Positions 31,701 to 44,752 of a stretch of DNA of 64,000 bases are shown here, piece by piece. Each line of letters starts with the position of its first letter. Within the stretch, counting starts at the first letter, position 1. The position numbers and the translations under genes are program-made. The stretch is from Hydractinia symbiolongicarpus (lineage: Eukaryota > Cnidaria > Hydrozoa > Anthoathecata > Hydractiniidae): positions 11,470,001 through 11,534,000 of the forward strand of contig NC_079884.1 in NCBI RefSeq assembly GCF_029227915.1. Reading direction: 5' to 3'. The notes under the pieces were generated by a model that was not told where the DNA came from, did no database searches, and worked only from the letters and a program-made list of their open reading frames with translations.

Positions 31701-34700
31701 GAATAATAACTTGATATGGTCGTAAACAACAAAGCTTCTTGGTTGCAAATCATATCTGCAAAAAGAATTTTAAAAATTTAATTGAGAAAAATTAAAGGAC
31801 TTTTAGGTAAACTACATGAAATTTCAGGGTTAACAAGGGTTTTATTAGTATATTGATGTTTCTGAGTCCTAGTTAACCAAATCTTTTATTTGTATTGTTA
31901 AATTTAGCACCGATTGGTGGTAAAAAAATAGACATGATATTGTATATACCAGTGAAAGGGTCTGAATTGGCTACGTCTTGTGTGCTTGATGTAGTACCTG
32001 GAATATACCTTCCACCCCCTACAAATATGAAAATATTAATAACATTAGGAATCTGTTTTTATGAGACCCAAGGCGACTCAAACCGCTGAGTACATGGCGA
32101 ATTTCTAAGGACTGTTTTTATCAATTCAGGTCAAGCCAAATTTACTTCCGGTGACATCAGTCACGCTTCTCACTGAGGTGTGGAACTTCACATTTCATTT
32201 TACTAGTCACTTTGGAGAGATCAACTACAAAATTATATTAGTTCATACCTGTGAACGGATCAGAATATTGTGGAGGTGCAGCACCCAATGTCACACCCTC
32301 GGTATTTTTTATTATGAAATTTGCCACCTGGTCCAGAAACATCTGGCTGATGTTGTTTTTTTCTAAAAAAGTTTGTGCAGCCATCCAGGGATCATCTAAA
32401 ATGAGACAAAAAAAGCCCAATATACCTATAGTTTCTAAAAAATTAGTAATTTTCCACAAAAAAATATTTACTGACCTATGTTAGACTTTCACAAATAAAG
32501 CTCCTGTTTCAGAAAACACACAGCTATCACAGTCTGTTGTTAAGTCAATAAGTTGACACTGTAATAACATTAACTATATCGCACACTACAATATTATTTA
32601 CTTCACATCTAGCAGTTGCTAAACTCTATGAAGAGTAGTATTCTTAAACAAATTGTTAGGATTGCATGACCCACCTGTAACATTAAATGGCAGCTTCAAT
32701 GGAGGTTTGCCTTCTTCTATATCCACATTAAAGACGTAATCATATTCCTAAACGAAAAAAACAAAGGGATATAATCAACTAAAAACGTTATACAAGCAGC
32801 TAATTTCAAACTAAACAAATTTTAATAATTTAATAACTTATCCTGAAAGAAGCACGTCATAATCACAATTTCAGTGGACTTATTATTATTGAATACAGTA
32901 TTATTATTATTATTATTATTATTATTGAAATTACAGGATACCTCTTCATTTCCTATTTGTACCCCTATCAACGAGAGTCCTGCGTAAAGGGGGTCCTAGT
33001 GCATTTAAAGCTCAACGCTAAGCAGAAAGGAACGATCCACACTTTTTAACTTCACACTTGGAAGCGGCTCTATCAAAAAGGTACCTGTCGGTTAAATAGA
33101 TTTCTTACTCATATAGATTTCTGAAATACAGGTTAAAAAATAAATATACTATTTTCAAAAAAAACTCACCTTTCCCCCATAAAGTTTTTTACCAGCTGTT
33201 CGTTCAGATCCCTCTTGACCAGCAGCACCTGTTACTTCACCAACCTGCAAATAAATGATATTGCTGACGCTAATAGCAAAACAGATTCATGTTAATAGGA
33301 GCCAGTGTAATTAGTGTTACTGTGATAATGATGAATACTTGTTAGCAATAAATAGGTTAAAACAAAATCTACCTTTTGCCATCGACCATTTACAGCATCC
33401 CACTGTAAAAAATAACAATAGAATAATAAATATAAAAACATGGATGTAATTAATTTATTATCAGTTATTTTTATGCCTACTTAAAACTACTTTGGCAGTT
33501 GGCTGACATATAGCGTGACAAGTGTTTCATAACACCAACACCAACAACACGTCTTGTTGAAAAATACCTTTTCTTAGTAGTCAAAAAGATATCTGCAATT
33601 CAACACTACATGTGTGTATGTAAAAAAACACTTCTTACGACAAAGACGATGTAACAAATCCAACACAAATTGAAGAGGAAAAAAATATATGTCACATTAA
33701 CTTGACCAAGAATATTTTGTTCTTTACATAAAAAAAGTTTAAAAAATTATTATCTTGCTACAAGTTTCATGACTTTTCAAATGTTTTGAAATAAAGAAGA
33801 TGGCTAGTCTGAAAGTAATCTCAATCTGAAAAGGCTATTGGAGGCATTCAAAGGAAAATTATTTTTCCATCCTACCACGAAATATTGCCTGAGGTCCATG
33901 TGCATAATTTTGTACAATTACTAAAGAATTTTCAGGAGATTTAGAGATTCAGGACAGCATCCTAAGCACTCTTCTAAGAAAAAAAGTAGAAGGAATCCTT
34001 CTAAAACTTCTTTTTAATACTTAAGAGATATATTAACTACTATTTACTGTTAGATAAATTTAACAATATTATTATAAACCAATCCTCACCTGATGTGCTT
34101 CAACGATTCCGTTTCTTTTAACCAGTTTAGTTTCATCATTCCGCTTACCTGGAGTTAACATAAATAGAAATTAATTTTTTTTCTATGCATTTAAAAACCT
34201 TTTTTTCTGAAAGTACCATTATTAAAGTTATTTGCATTTCTGTGGTGGTGTCTTACATGTGTTTAAAATCATGTGCCATAAAAACATGATTTTAAGAAAC
34301 ACAGGGCAGAAATTATACATATTTTCAACTATTAACTTATAAAATTAAATTTAAAAACTTTAAAGGACCTTTTGCTGAAAAAGATTTTTAATGAGTAAAG
34401 GTTAAGCCCTAGAAAAGACTATTTTAAGTTGAGAAAACCGTTTCTTCTAACACAAAGTCTGTTTATTTCAACAAAATCTTTAAGCATTTCATGTCAAAAC
34501 AAAGTGACAGAAAAAAAAATAATATCAGCATATTGCTGGTGTTACCTGATGACCAAAAGTACTTTAATTATAATTTTTCTTTTTTGTCCAAGATCTTTAA
34601 AGCATAATCACAAACCTGGTCTAAGTAAAGCTTCTGGTCCTGGTAACTGGTCTAACTTAATTTCACCTAAATCTAAACTGAAATACACAGAAAGTCACGA

Positions 34701-37700
34701 TAATTATTATTACATATAAGGAACAACTAATAAAATTCATCCATCTATGTATGTGTCAAATTGTTTTTTGAGAATTAAACATTTCAGGATAATAAATTCT
34801 CTAAATTTAATTTTTGTGCCTTATATATAAAAAATGGATTCCGAAGACAGAGGACTGTATAAGTTGACCATGAAAATAAGTTCCAGAAAATTTAAAGCTG
34901 AAAAAGTTACAAAGTCAAAGAGTTTATCTGTTAAAAAAAATGATTTTTATCATTTTCATCATCACAATGTAGGTAATTTATGATACACTACTGTGACATG
35001 AATCTTACATAATACTTTTTAAATTCACCTACCTAGCTGCAGCTGGAATGGCTTGATTTGCAACAATGTCTTCAAATTCCTGAAAAATAAATGCAAGTTT
35101 TGAAAATATAAATTACACTGGCAAGTAAAAGAGTTTTAGAAGGCCACTTGTATATGGTTTTCACCTGTCACATTTGCAATTTAAAATTAAGAATACCACA
35201 ATTCAGCTGATCATTGAAAAATATATTGTTTTTTTATCAGCCGTTAATCAGGCAAAAAGATATTGCTCTCATCTTCATCAACAAATTGAAACATAGCACC
35301 TATTGCATAAGTTTATAAAACCCTTCCTATCTTTTCATATATTATTATTTAAATATATGATTCCTTCATTTATATAGCAAATATTGCAATAATTTTTTAA
35401 AATATAAATTGAAAATGAAAAGCGTAGGGTTAGGGTTAGTGTAATTAAGAATTCGCAAGCAGTCATTAGAAGATTAAGCACAGATTTGAGTATATACCTT
35501 AATTTTATCATCGCTAGCTTGTCTCCTTTCATCACTAGTGAAAACTCTCGCCACAGCATCGCTGAAATAAAATTTGAATTTTCAAGGTTAAATTAGCCGA
35601 TGTATTAGGTAACATGCACCCGTATTGCGATAATTTTTTTTCATTAGAAAGTCATTCAAGTTAGTGAATGGTAGTGTATATGTATAGTAAGCTTTAAAAC
35701 CTAACTAGGATTTTACATTTTATTGACATACGCTGACATACGTTTTGGGCAACATGCACATTACCTGCTACCTGCAATGATATCTCCATTTTGAAGTGCT
35801 GACACCGACCATACCGATTGGCAAGGCAAAGTTATTGTTTGAATACAACAATCATCTAAAAAGACAATTAACAAATAAAAAAACCCACCACAACAATAGC
35901 AATAACAACATAAATCTTTTATAAATCCCCTCCTCCTAATTTACATCACATATACAAATTTCCGAGTTAATATAAAAACACATACAAATGCAGTTGCATA
36001 CAAAACATTATTGAATAGATTTTCCTTTGATAGTCTTTTAATTAATAATGAATTCTATCTGTCAGTATGTAAGAAAAAAAATGGATGTTATAATGTCTAA
36101 TTTAATAAACACAATTTTGGTGCTAATCACACCTAATATATTGATGTTAATAAGATTATTGAAGAAAATGAAGCTCTAAAAATTAGGCTACTTTGGATCA
36201 AAATAAGGTCAAAAGGTTCTTTCTCATTTATAGAAATGGTTCATTCTCTGAGCTTTTTATTTTATTTTATGCCCTTTTAAAGAGTCTCTAGGATAAGGAT
36301 TTTGGGTCTAATTCTCCCACAACATTATTGAAGGCATTGCACTGACTGGACTTAAAACTTTCAGACAAATAAATTAACAGCAACAAAACATTGACATCAA
36401 AATAATACAGCAGGCAATAAAAAATTTATTTTATAATTGGACCAATGCATCTTGTTTGGTTTTGCCTGCCTAAGTAGGTTTCGCAAGGGGCTTAAAGGTG
36501 TTACTTGGACTAAATAATAGTAGCTACATCATGTGAACTTATTAAAAGTGTCGGCTATAGTCTAGTGGTTTATACCTGTTCTATAAAAAGAAAAGCAAAC
36601 AGTATTTAACCTTTCCACACTCGTACAGTACGGTCTTCTCCAGAGGACACAAACATGTTAGCAGTATTCGGTATAACAGCAACACTAAAAATGCATAAAA
36701 ACGCAATTTTTTATCAACAAAAAAGTTTACAACATTATAAAAAAATAATAATAATTATGATTGCTTTAAGCAAACCCTGAAAGATTAGAAAAAAATACCT
36801 GTACACAAAATTTGTGTGACTTTCATATATTTGAATACAATCACCTGACAAAATCCACCTTCGAATTGTTCTAAAAGACGAAATTTTATGGCTGTAGACG
36901 TACAATGTATAATTTACTAAAACGGTATTGCCTTATTACATCTTTGTGTCAATCATCAAATATTTATAGGATTTATGATATTTTGTGATGACATAGGAAA
37001 AATAGACCAAATGAGATCTCAAATTGCAGCTAAGTAGAGCACATGAATTAATTCCTTGAGGCAAGGACCAATTCCCTGTTAGAAAAAAAAGGAAGTCAAA
37101 GTAGGTGTTTTGGGATTGGTAATCATATATGTTTAAACCATTCACCAGTTGCTAGAAAAAAATGTTAATGATACAGGTCAGCCTTGTTTAACAAATATTC
37201 CACCATAACGTTGTTAAGGAGAAAAATATGATAGTAAATTCTAGGTTTATTATTTCAAGTCTTCAATCATACTTTGCATTAAAACTTAATGGATAATACA
37301 AGTTAAAGGAATATTTTACTGGATAATGGAGCTAACTGCATTTTCTTACCCATCGTTAGAACATGATAAAAACTCATCAGCTGAAAGTATTGCTAAACAT
37401 CGTACACAGTCTTTGTGACCAGTGAAGGTACGCTCACATTTTCCAGCCTTCCACATCTTTATAGTTTTATCTGCAGAACCTGAAATCAAATTTTAAAAAT
37501 TAGGTCAATTAGTAAAGTTTTTATGAACAAGGCTTAGATGTGACAATGTGTTTTTTCTGACCATTACAGTTAAAAAAATGACTTTGAAGAAGTCAGTAAT
37601 GCCAGAGCCCTACAATGAAAGTTATTGTTAAAATTATGAATACAAGGTAAAATTTGTGATAGTGGTTGTTGATATTATCTCCCTATCCTCTACCACAACT

Positions 37701-40089
37701 TAAATTTAATAACTAGTATTCCTGCTCCTAAATATGATAAAACAACAAAAACACTACACATGCAAAAATTATATTTAGAAAAGATGGTTTGATCTTTTAA
37801 ATGTTACATCAAGTGTATGACCTATAAAAAAATCCACTATGACATAAAAAATATACAGTCAAACTCAGATAGAAAAACCACTCTAGGGACTTGTCTTAGG
37901 TAGTGGTCATCACAGACAGGTTTGTTTATGTTAGTCTTCACAACAACTTGTGGAATGCAAGAAACTAATCGAAATTATGCAGGTGCTGTGATTTCCAAAT
38001 TATCCAAACTTTAATGAAAATGTAAATGCTTTACGATGCATCTGTTTTGGGTTAGTAAAGAGAAGGATGTTTGAAATTGTAACTCTAAATAAGATGATGA
38101 CTCAGTGTCTGTATGGAGCCCTCTCTCAATTAGGACTTTCTTTTTGCTTTACCAAAATGATAACGTGCCTCTAGTGTCTAATTATTTTGATACTTAATTT
38201 TCAGCTGATCATCTGCTTATATTTTGATAGACTATGATCCTTGCCACAAAGATAGAAATAGATAAATTATTTTAAGAATTCACTTTCAAACATAACACAA
38301 ACTACCTTAATAAAATACTATACAACTTTAACATACACCAACCTGTTAACATCAGACCTTTATCTTCAATCATTTTTACAGACCAGATAGCAGCTTCATG
38401 GTCACTTAGCTGTAGCACTGTTTTTCCCCTATTCCATACTCTGGCAGTGCTAATGTTAAAGAGATAACATTTAATAGTCACATTCAAGCTTTGTTAAATT
38501 GCAATTATAAACATATCCATTCATATAACTGGGAAGAAAAGTCAAGAGTTCGGCCCATATTCCTTTCCATAAAATAATTTAACTTTTAGTGTGTACAAAT
38601 AAAATGGAATGAATGCATAAATTGTGAATTTTATAGTGTTGACCAAAACACATGAAGTTGAATAGTGTTTATCCTTTATCTACATCTGTATTTCCAATTG
38701 TCATTTGTCAGGGTAGGGTTCTTCCTACAGCTTTTCCACAATAAAATACAAATCACCATCTTGTGCTAGTTGAGTTTTCATCCTCAACTGACATAAAATG
38801 CATATTTATCTAACCAGTTCCCATCTACTCACATCCTTCCTTTTGACAAACCAATCAGGTTTTACAACCCTGGAACAAATAACTCTTCATACAGAAAAGA
38901 GGCATTAAGGCTTTAATTGAACATACTTATCCCATGATCCAGACAATATAGTTCCCCATTTCCCAGCATCTAATGAGCAAACAGTTGCAGTATGTCCTTC
39001 TAATCTTTGAATTGGTTCTGAAATAAAAAAAATCAATGAAATATAACACATCAAAAGCCTCTCAGTCTATCTCTTTATGTAGGCAACACAGGCCAAACGT
39101 AACTCACTGAAAATTTTAAATCTGAAAATATGGAATATAGTCCAAAGATATAACAAATATTTCTTTACCTAGTGAAGTTAGATCAAAAACCAACACCAGG
39201 TTATCATGTCCACCAGTTATAACTAAACCTATAAAAGGAAAAAAAAAGAAAACATACATTTGATCACAGTTAACTGCAAAATGTTATGAACAGAGTGAGC
39301 AATATGCTTTTAGAGGCAAATCCAGCGTTTTTAAAATAGTCAGGAAATCCTAACAGCTCTTCAAACATGTGATCCATTGCAGTGTTTTTTTGCTTATCAT
39401 AAGGAATAAAATGATTTTCTGAGTGCAGTTAAGTTGCCTCCTATGTCATTAAAATGTATAGTTGTAAAACCAAATAGTCAAACACTTTGTCCTTCAACTG
39501 TAGTAAAAACATGTAAATAAATTTTTTTAAGAATGCTATTCAATTAATGTTTTGTTAACATAAATATTAGTACCTATCAATTTAAGGTTGGTTTTTATCA
39601 AAGGAAATCTTTCTAATCACCAACCTACTATTCTCAGTTTCCAAAAAACATACACAAAAAGCAGAAGTTTTGTTCACTACTGGCTAGGCTTTGTTACCAG
39701 TTGTTGTTTTCCTGATTTTTACAAATATATATTTAATTATTTTGAAAATTAAGTATAGAAAATGATTCATTGTTTCCAAATATTTAACACATTTATTTTT
39801 TAATTAAAATTCAAAACAAAGAACAGATGCTACAGCTATAAAAGTTGACAAAAAAGCAACCTTGAGGATGTTCATCAGTTGGTGGCATTGTGCATACTGC
39901 AGCAACATATCGAGTGTGACCATGGAATATATGTGCCTCTCTAAAGTCATTGCTATCTTCTGGAGACCAAACACGGCAGCTCAAATCTCTGGATACTGTT
40001 AGAATGCCATTCTCTGGGAACACAGCAGGAGCTACAGCTCGTACATCTGCCTCATGTCCAATTAATGTACTTCGAAGTTTGTAAGACAT
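22798..40089 (-). CDS. PLAA: PLAA/Ufd3/DOA1-type phospholipase A2-activating protein, 30 exons, complete
   Basis: Ubiquitin-binding adaptor of p97/VCP (ubiquitin homeostasis, membrane-protein sorting). Exons, 5' to 3': 40089-39861, 39228-39169, 39017-38927, 38449-38343, 37479-37350, 36870-36799, 36684-36611, 35855-35765, 35561-35498, 35079-35033, 34677-34616, 34148-34090, 33402-33373, 33244-33170, 32747-32675, 32395-32249, 32018-31950, 31423-31352, 31021-30992, 30794-30766, 30212-30132, 29846-29807, 29580-29467, 27950-27842, 27481-27379, 27120-27044, 26713-26641, 25213-25151, 24542-24450, 22839-22798. The phases all join to 801 residues; human PLAA has 795. Residues 1-about 290 are the WD40 propeller ([27 protein letters not shown]). 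About 343-455 is the PFU ubiquitin-binding domain ([33 protein letters not shown]). About 467-527 carries DPFTG/GRYVP linker repeats. About 530-801 is the PUL domain that contacts p97. The start is the ATG giving [13 protein letters not shown]. The last 13-residue exon ([13 protein letters not shown]) is the least certain. Confidence 0.96.
24701..24955. mobile_element. MITE with GTGTATCACTTTGTAATCCC ends
   Basis: About 255 bp. The left end GTGTATCACTTTGTTATCCC is mirrored at the right by the complement of GTGTATCACTTTGTAATCCC. An ATTACAAAGTGTGA motif is repeated inside. It lies in the PLAA intron between exons 24542-24450 and 25213-25151. No frame. Confidence 0.8.
28149..28313. repeat. 165-bp direct repeat, copy 1
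   Basis: Near-identical to 30542-30720 (starts GGAAGTTGTTTTTTTTAACT, ends AAAAATTTGTTTTTGTTT). It lies in the PLAA intron 27951-29466, just before the 43-bp minisatellite. Confidence 0.85.
28387..29161. repeat. 43-bp minisatellite, 18 copies
   Basis: The unit holds ATGCTTATCCGATGCATAAA followed by ACTTGAGGAATCTCAGTCTA. Unit starts fall exactly every 43 bases from 28388 through 29119. The first copies carry CCC/CCG variants, and the last three carry TTAGCCAATGCAT, so variants cluster at the ends. It is intronic in PLAA. Confidence 0.97.
30542..30720. repeat. 165-bp direct repeat, copy 2
   Basis: Partner of 28149-28313 with a few base changes and a short extra AAAAAACTCGATTTTTTTTA segment. 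It lies in the PLAA intron 30213-30765, so the two copies sit in different introns of the same gene. Confidence 0.85.
31298..31335 (-). repeat. Degenerate tail of the hairpin-tailed repeat
   Basis: GACAGGCGAACCCGTCAATT, then TCCAGGGGCTAGTA, resembles the GGGCGAACCC-hairpin-CTAGT end of copies 1 and 4. The stem is decayed. It lies in a PLAA intron. Confidence 0.45.
32898..32935. repeat. ATT trinucleotide microsatellite
   Basis: About ten TTA/ATT units in the PLAA intron 32748-33169. Confidence 0.9.
32985..33035 (-). mobile_element. 3' fragment of the SINE seen at 45 kb
   Basis: GGGTCCTAGTGCATTTAAAG, then CTCAACGCTAAGCAG, parallels GAGTCCTAGTGTATTAAATG, then CTCATTTTAAGCTACGCAG, at 45200-45240. 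The tRNA-like head is absent. Confidence 0.45.
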
Positions 40090-40695
40090 TGAACTATCAA
40101 GAAACAATTATTATTTTTACACAATACAACTTAACATGTAGTAAGTGTAAAAAATCAGAAGTAAGCTGAAAGCTTGAATTTGAAGAACATTTTTAATAAA
40201 AAAAACACTATAAAAAATATTCTTTAAAGACAATATAACCTAGATGAAATTTTTTTTCGACTTGTAGGAAAATTGTTAAAAATTTCCAAAAAACTACAAT
40301 CCCCAATAAAAGTTAGTAAGATTTACAAAATTTCAGCACTCAATTATTAAACAAGTTACTCCCAGTTAAAGAGGCTACGGTCAGTTAAATGTCCCCTTTT
40401 CCATCCTAGTTAGCTACAGTATACCGTTCAAAAGTTACTCCCTGTCCCATGCTAGTTAGCTAACGTACACTGTTTGGATTAGACAAATGTCTAAATTACT
40501 TGATTTCGCTTTTCTCACAAACTATCACTGTTCACTGCATGGCTATGACCTGATATCCTTAACCTTACGTCTAAGACCTACAATATTACAATACAACCAA
40601 TGGTACTGAATTTTTTGTACTTTAGGGACTGTCCACAAATTTTGTCCCATTAACGAGTCAAGCTAAGACAAAAATGTTGAAATGAATTTGTCTTA
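40090..40695. other. PLAA upstream region
   Basis: Contains the presumed PLAA promoter on the minus strand. No TATA box at a convincing distance and no other gene recognised. Confidence 0.3.
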
Positions 40696-42337
40696 CAGTA
40701 CTAGAATCAGGACACCTAACATCGTGAGCGCGTATCATGTGCGGCACGAACAATCCGCAATCCTATTGTGACCATCTCGATAGAAAAAATGCGAAAAGCT
40801 TCGTGATAGTTGTGATGTATAATAAAATAATGATGCTATCGCGATCATCACTATTAATTGTGATTGTCGCGATGGATCATGAATAACATTAAAAATATTA
40901 AACAATTGATGTGTATAGCTAATCTTGTGTCTTTCTTTTTGTTCTTTTGCATTTAAAAATTCTTTTGCATCTTGTATTTTTATTAGAAATAAGGTGACTC
41001 CAACTTAATTACTTGTTCTACGCGCAAAATAGATAGCAGTTTACGGTCTGTTGGTCAGCGAAATAAAAATAATTTTATCGAGAATGTATAAATGGTCAGA
41101 ACAACAAAAAATAAAAAGACAGCAACGGAGGAGGGTGTTACGACAAGCATATTTTTCTATGTATGTTTTGCTTGTATTAGCGAATGTTAAATGAGCGAAT
41201 GTCCGATTTAATGAAAGTTCATGGAAAAATAAGAATGTATGGTCGGAACAACAACAAAAAAATAATAAAAAAAAAATAACAACAGAGGGTGTTACGACAA
41301 CCATTTTCTATGCATTTTTGCATAACGCCCGCAGTTTATATTTTTTAGTTGCAAAGGAAAAATAATAATAGTTTTTCTCACTAAAAAAATGTAACTAGTA
41401 CTCAAGGTGAAAAGATAAAAATACTTGCATGTTAAAAAACTTGTTTTTAAAAGTTAAAAGCTAGTTTTTTTTGTGTTGTTTTAAAAGCTGTACAGCAGAT
41501 TATACTTGGGCTGTTTCGAAATTTATATAGCAAATTATTATTTTCCCATTTAAAATAATAAAACACAAAATTTACTTTAATAAAAAAGTTAAGTGTTCTT
41601 TTAATGTTTTTTGCGCAGTCTTATAAGGAAAGTAATATTTAAGTGCAAAAAAGTTTCACAGACTATAGTTTAGTTGACAATATTTAAAGTCTTTTGCGAC
41701 ATTAAAATTATTTATTTATTTCATAACGGAAGAGGGTGTTATGACATGCGTATTTCACGTTGTTTAATTATTTTTCTAATATCATTGAAAAAGATTTAAT
41801 GATATTAATTATTTTTCCTAAATGATATCGACTAAGAAATTTAAGATTTTAGCAAGCAGTGTAAATTTAAACATATATTAATCATAACGAAGGAGGGTGT
41901 TACGACATTCATAATCTTTTTTTTCACGAGATGGCATAAGAAAATGTTTGTTTGTTGATATTTTTATTATTTTTTTAATCGTGAAAGTTTAGGCCAGGCG
42001 GGCCCATAGAACAACTAAATAAGTTAGAGTCTAAACAAGAAAAAAGCTTACAACAACGAAAATATTTTCGATTTAAAAAAAATAAAAATCAATTCTTCAT
42101 ATTTAATTACGTTACTCTCTCATGACATTAACTATGTGATTTTTATAATGTTTAAAGATGTATCATGATGGTCGCGATATGGATCGTGAAAGTCACAATG
42201 CACAGTGAAAGTCGACCCCTCGATGGATCGCAAACTTCACAATGCTAAAAAATTTTACAATTGCGACAGCATCGTAAATCGTGCGCGACGCGCATGATAT
42301 GCGATCCAAGATGTTAGGTGTCCTGATTCCAGTACTG
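40696..42337. mobile_element. TA-flanked TIR element, 1642 bp, non-autonomous
   Basis: The left tip CAGTACTAGAATCAGGACAC is mirrored at the right (GTGTCCTGATTCCAGTACTG), with about 28 bp of inverted match continuing as CTAACATC. Flanking TA on both sides (40694-40695, 42338-42339) fits a Tc1/mariner-like target duplication. Subterminal regions are rich in TCGCGAT/GGATCGTGA motifs on both sides. The middle holds four copies of a GAGGGTGTTACGACA motif. There is no transposase frame. Confidence 0.85.
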
Positions 42338-43569
42338 TATTTTGTTCTTATTTCAAAAATGAAACAATATAAAATCCTCTAGTACAATAAAGAGATGATT
42401 TTGTCTCAATTTGTCTCCAGGAAAAAAAAGAAACAAAATACTTTGAGATAAAATAAGGCAATGGACAGCAAAGTAAGATGCTATAGTTTGAAATTTAGGA
42501 GACAAAATAAGACAAATTAAGACACTCTGGTTTAAATCAAGGAGAAAGAAATTTAATTTGATACAGTTCCTTTTAAAAGAGAAGATTATCTCAAAGTGAG
42601 TACTGAAAAGTTTTAGTAATGTACTCAGATGTTTCTGATATAGCAACAACGATCTCGATTAGCTGTTTGCAGACAATTCTTTGTCAGATGATAAAAATAA
42701 AGGAATATGTCAAAGGAATTTTACAATGTGGTTAATTAAGTGATTATTTCTTGTCATGGCAATGATCTTGAGAACAAAAAAGGGAAATACTTCTAGTTTA
42801 TCGTGGTAATTTGAGTAATAATTCTAGTATTGAAACAACCTTACTAAACTCTAAATAAACATGAGTAAATCATGCCTACTTTTAACAACTTGTAGCAAAT
42901 CAACATATTCAAAGAATAGTTACTTTCTTTTTTCAGTTACAAATCAGATTGTACATTAGTCAGAACTCAGCCAAGGCCTATTTGAAACGCAGAGACAGTG
43001 TCATGTACACAAATGGTGTAAGATTAAATGTTATAGTCTTTTAGGGACCGTCTCCACAACCGCTTTACATTTTCTACGAATTGAAACAATTATGATCGTT
43101 TCGAGATCGTGTCATCATTTTTTAAAATCTTGTAAAGATCGTTTCATGAAATGAAGTTGAAATGATTAAATATTATTTTAAACTCTAAGCTTAAAAATGA
43201 TACAAAGTGGAAGCAAATGAGATACGAATGGGATACGATTCTGAAACTATTTTCAAACGAATGCAGAAGAAACTTTTAAAATGAATTTCAAAAAGAATTC
43301 TGAAGTGAACTGTTTTCCCAAAACAATTAAAAAACAATAGAAAACGTGATAAATTAATTGCTTGAAACTATTGCTAGGCATTCCTTCCTCACTTCCATTG
43401 AATGCAGTGATAAAATTACGTAGTTTCAAAACCAACTATGGCTATATTTGATCCATTTTAATAATTTTTAAACAATCTACAGCGATGTTTTAGCTTCTTA
43501 CGATCGCGCTTTTATGGTTTTGAAAAGCAGCGATAGAATTGTTCTTTTGGATTGTGTTTTAAAAATTTA
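42338..43569. other. Intergenic stretch without a recognisable gene
   Basis: AT-rich. TTAGGGACCGTCTCCACAA near 43041 resembles an interspersed-repeat tip. No coding signal. Confidence 0.4.
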
Positions 43570-44752
43570 CAGTACCGCCTGAATGTAATGTTACATGTAC
43601 ATGCATTTCACGATGTCGCGTAACGATGTCATGTTTACATAAAAAACTTTATGTGTCTATTGTTATCACACGTATTTTGCATGTTTCTATTATTAGGTGT
43701 GTGTGTTAACAATAATATCAACGAAAAACTTTTGTTCGAATTTAAGACATGCATGTAATTGTTTAAATGTGTTAACAATCACAAAATATCAACTATAATA
43801 TTCGGGAATAATATTAACACTCTTTTTACTGTGCTCAAAAGTTTAGATATTTATAATCATAAAAAATAAAAAAGGTTTTTTGCAAGTGTTTTTTCTTATC
43901 GCGCTAAAAAGTTTTATTTATATATTCTCAGAAATATTTATTTTTTTCATCGCGCTAAAAAAAATTTTTTTAAGATAAATATTTAATAAAAACTTTGTTC
44001 TTAAATTTCTAAAATGCGATCTAAAAGAGCATTTCTATCGCCGCTTTTCGTTCTTAAGCTTTTAAAATGCAATCTAACGAAGCTTTTCTATCTCCGTTCG
44101 TCGTTTTTAAACTTTTAAAATGCGATCTAAAAAAGCATATCTATCACCGCTTTTCATTCTTAAATTTTTAAAATGCGATCTAACGAAGCTTTTCTATCGC
44201 CGTCCGTCGTTTTTAAACTTTTAAAATGAGATCTAACAAAGCATATCTATCGCCGCTTTTCGTTCTTAAATTTTTAAAATGCGATCTAACGAAGCTTTTC
44301 TATCGTAGTTCTTCGTTCTTAAATTTTTAAATCTTTATAACTCGTTGCATGTATAGACGAAACATATAACATTTCTTTCGTGTGCAGAACAATAACATTT
44401 GCTTACGCGTTTACAAAATCGGAGATACTTAACAAATAAATTCATGTGTGAATAAAAGATGTTTGTGTGCTGAAACAATAGAGACACGATGGGTAATTAA
44501 CTTTTTAAACATTTTTTTGTGTTAATCCCTTAGAAGCTGCGGTAATTATAAAAAACAATAAGCCACACGGAAATTTCATGCGATCGTTAAACTTCACGTG
44601 TGGGACACAAACTCTATTGTTTTTGACATGCAAAAATAGATCATGTATTTAACAATAGATATTTAATAAAAACGAATGTTCTGATGCTACCGAAAGTTCA
44701 TGTAAAGGTGATAACTATCATGCACATGTAACATTACATTCAGGCGGTACTG
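43570..44752. mobile_element. Second TA-flanked CAGTAC TIR element, 1183 bp
   Basis: The left tip CAGTACCGCCTGAATGTAAT is a perfect inverted match to the right end (ATTACATTCAGGCGGTACTG). The match runs about 37 bp with one mismatch and is flanked by TA (43568-43569, 44753-44754). It shares the CAGTAC tip and TA target with 40696-42337. A 53-bp tandem array (44011-44330) fills the centre. No frame. Confidence 0.88.
44011..44330. repeat. 53-bp tandem repeat, 6 units in an alternating A/B pattern
   Basis: AAAATG anchors fall at 44011, 44064, 44117, 44170, 44223 and 44276, exactly 53 apart. Alternate units differ (CATTTCTATCGCCGCTTTTC versus CGAAGCTTTTCTATC then CGTCGTTTTTAAAC), making a 106-bp higher-order unit. 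Reverse-oriented relatives occur just outside the element at 44765-44885. Confidence 0.9.
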
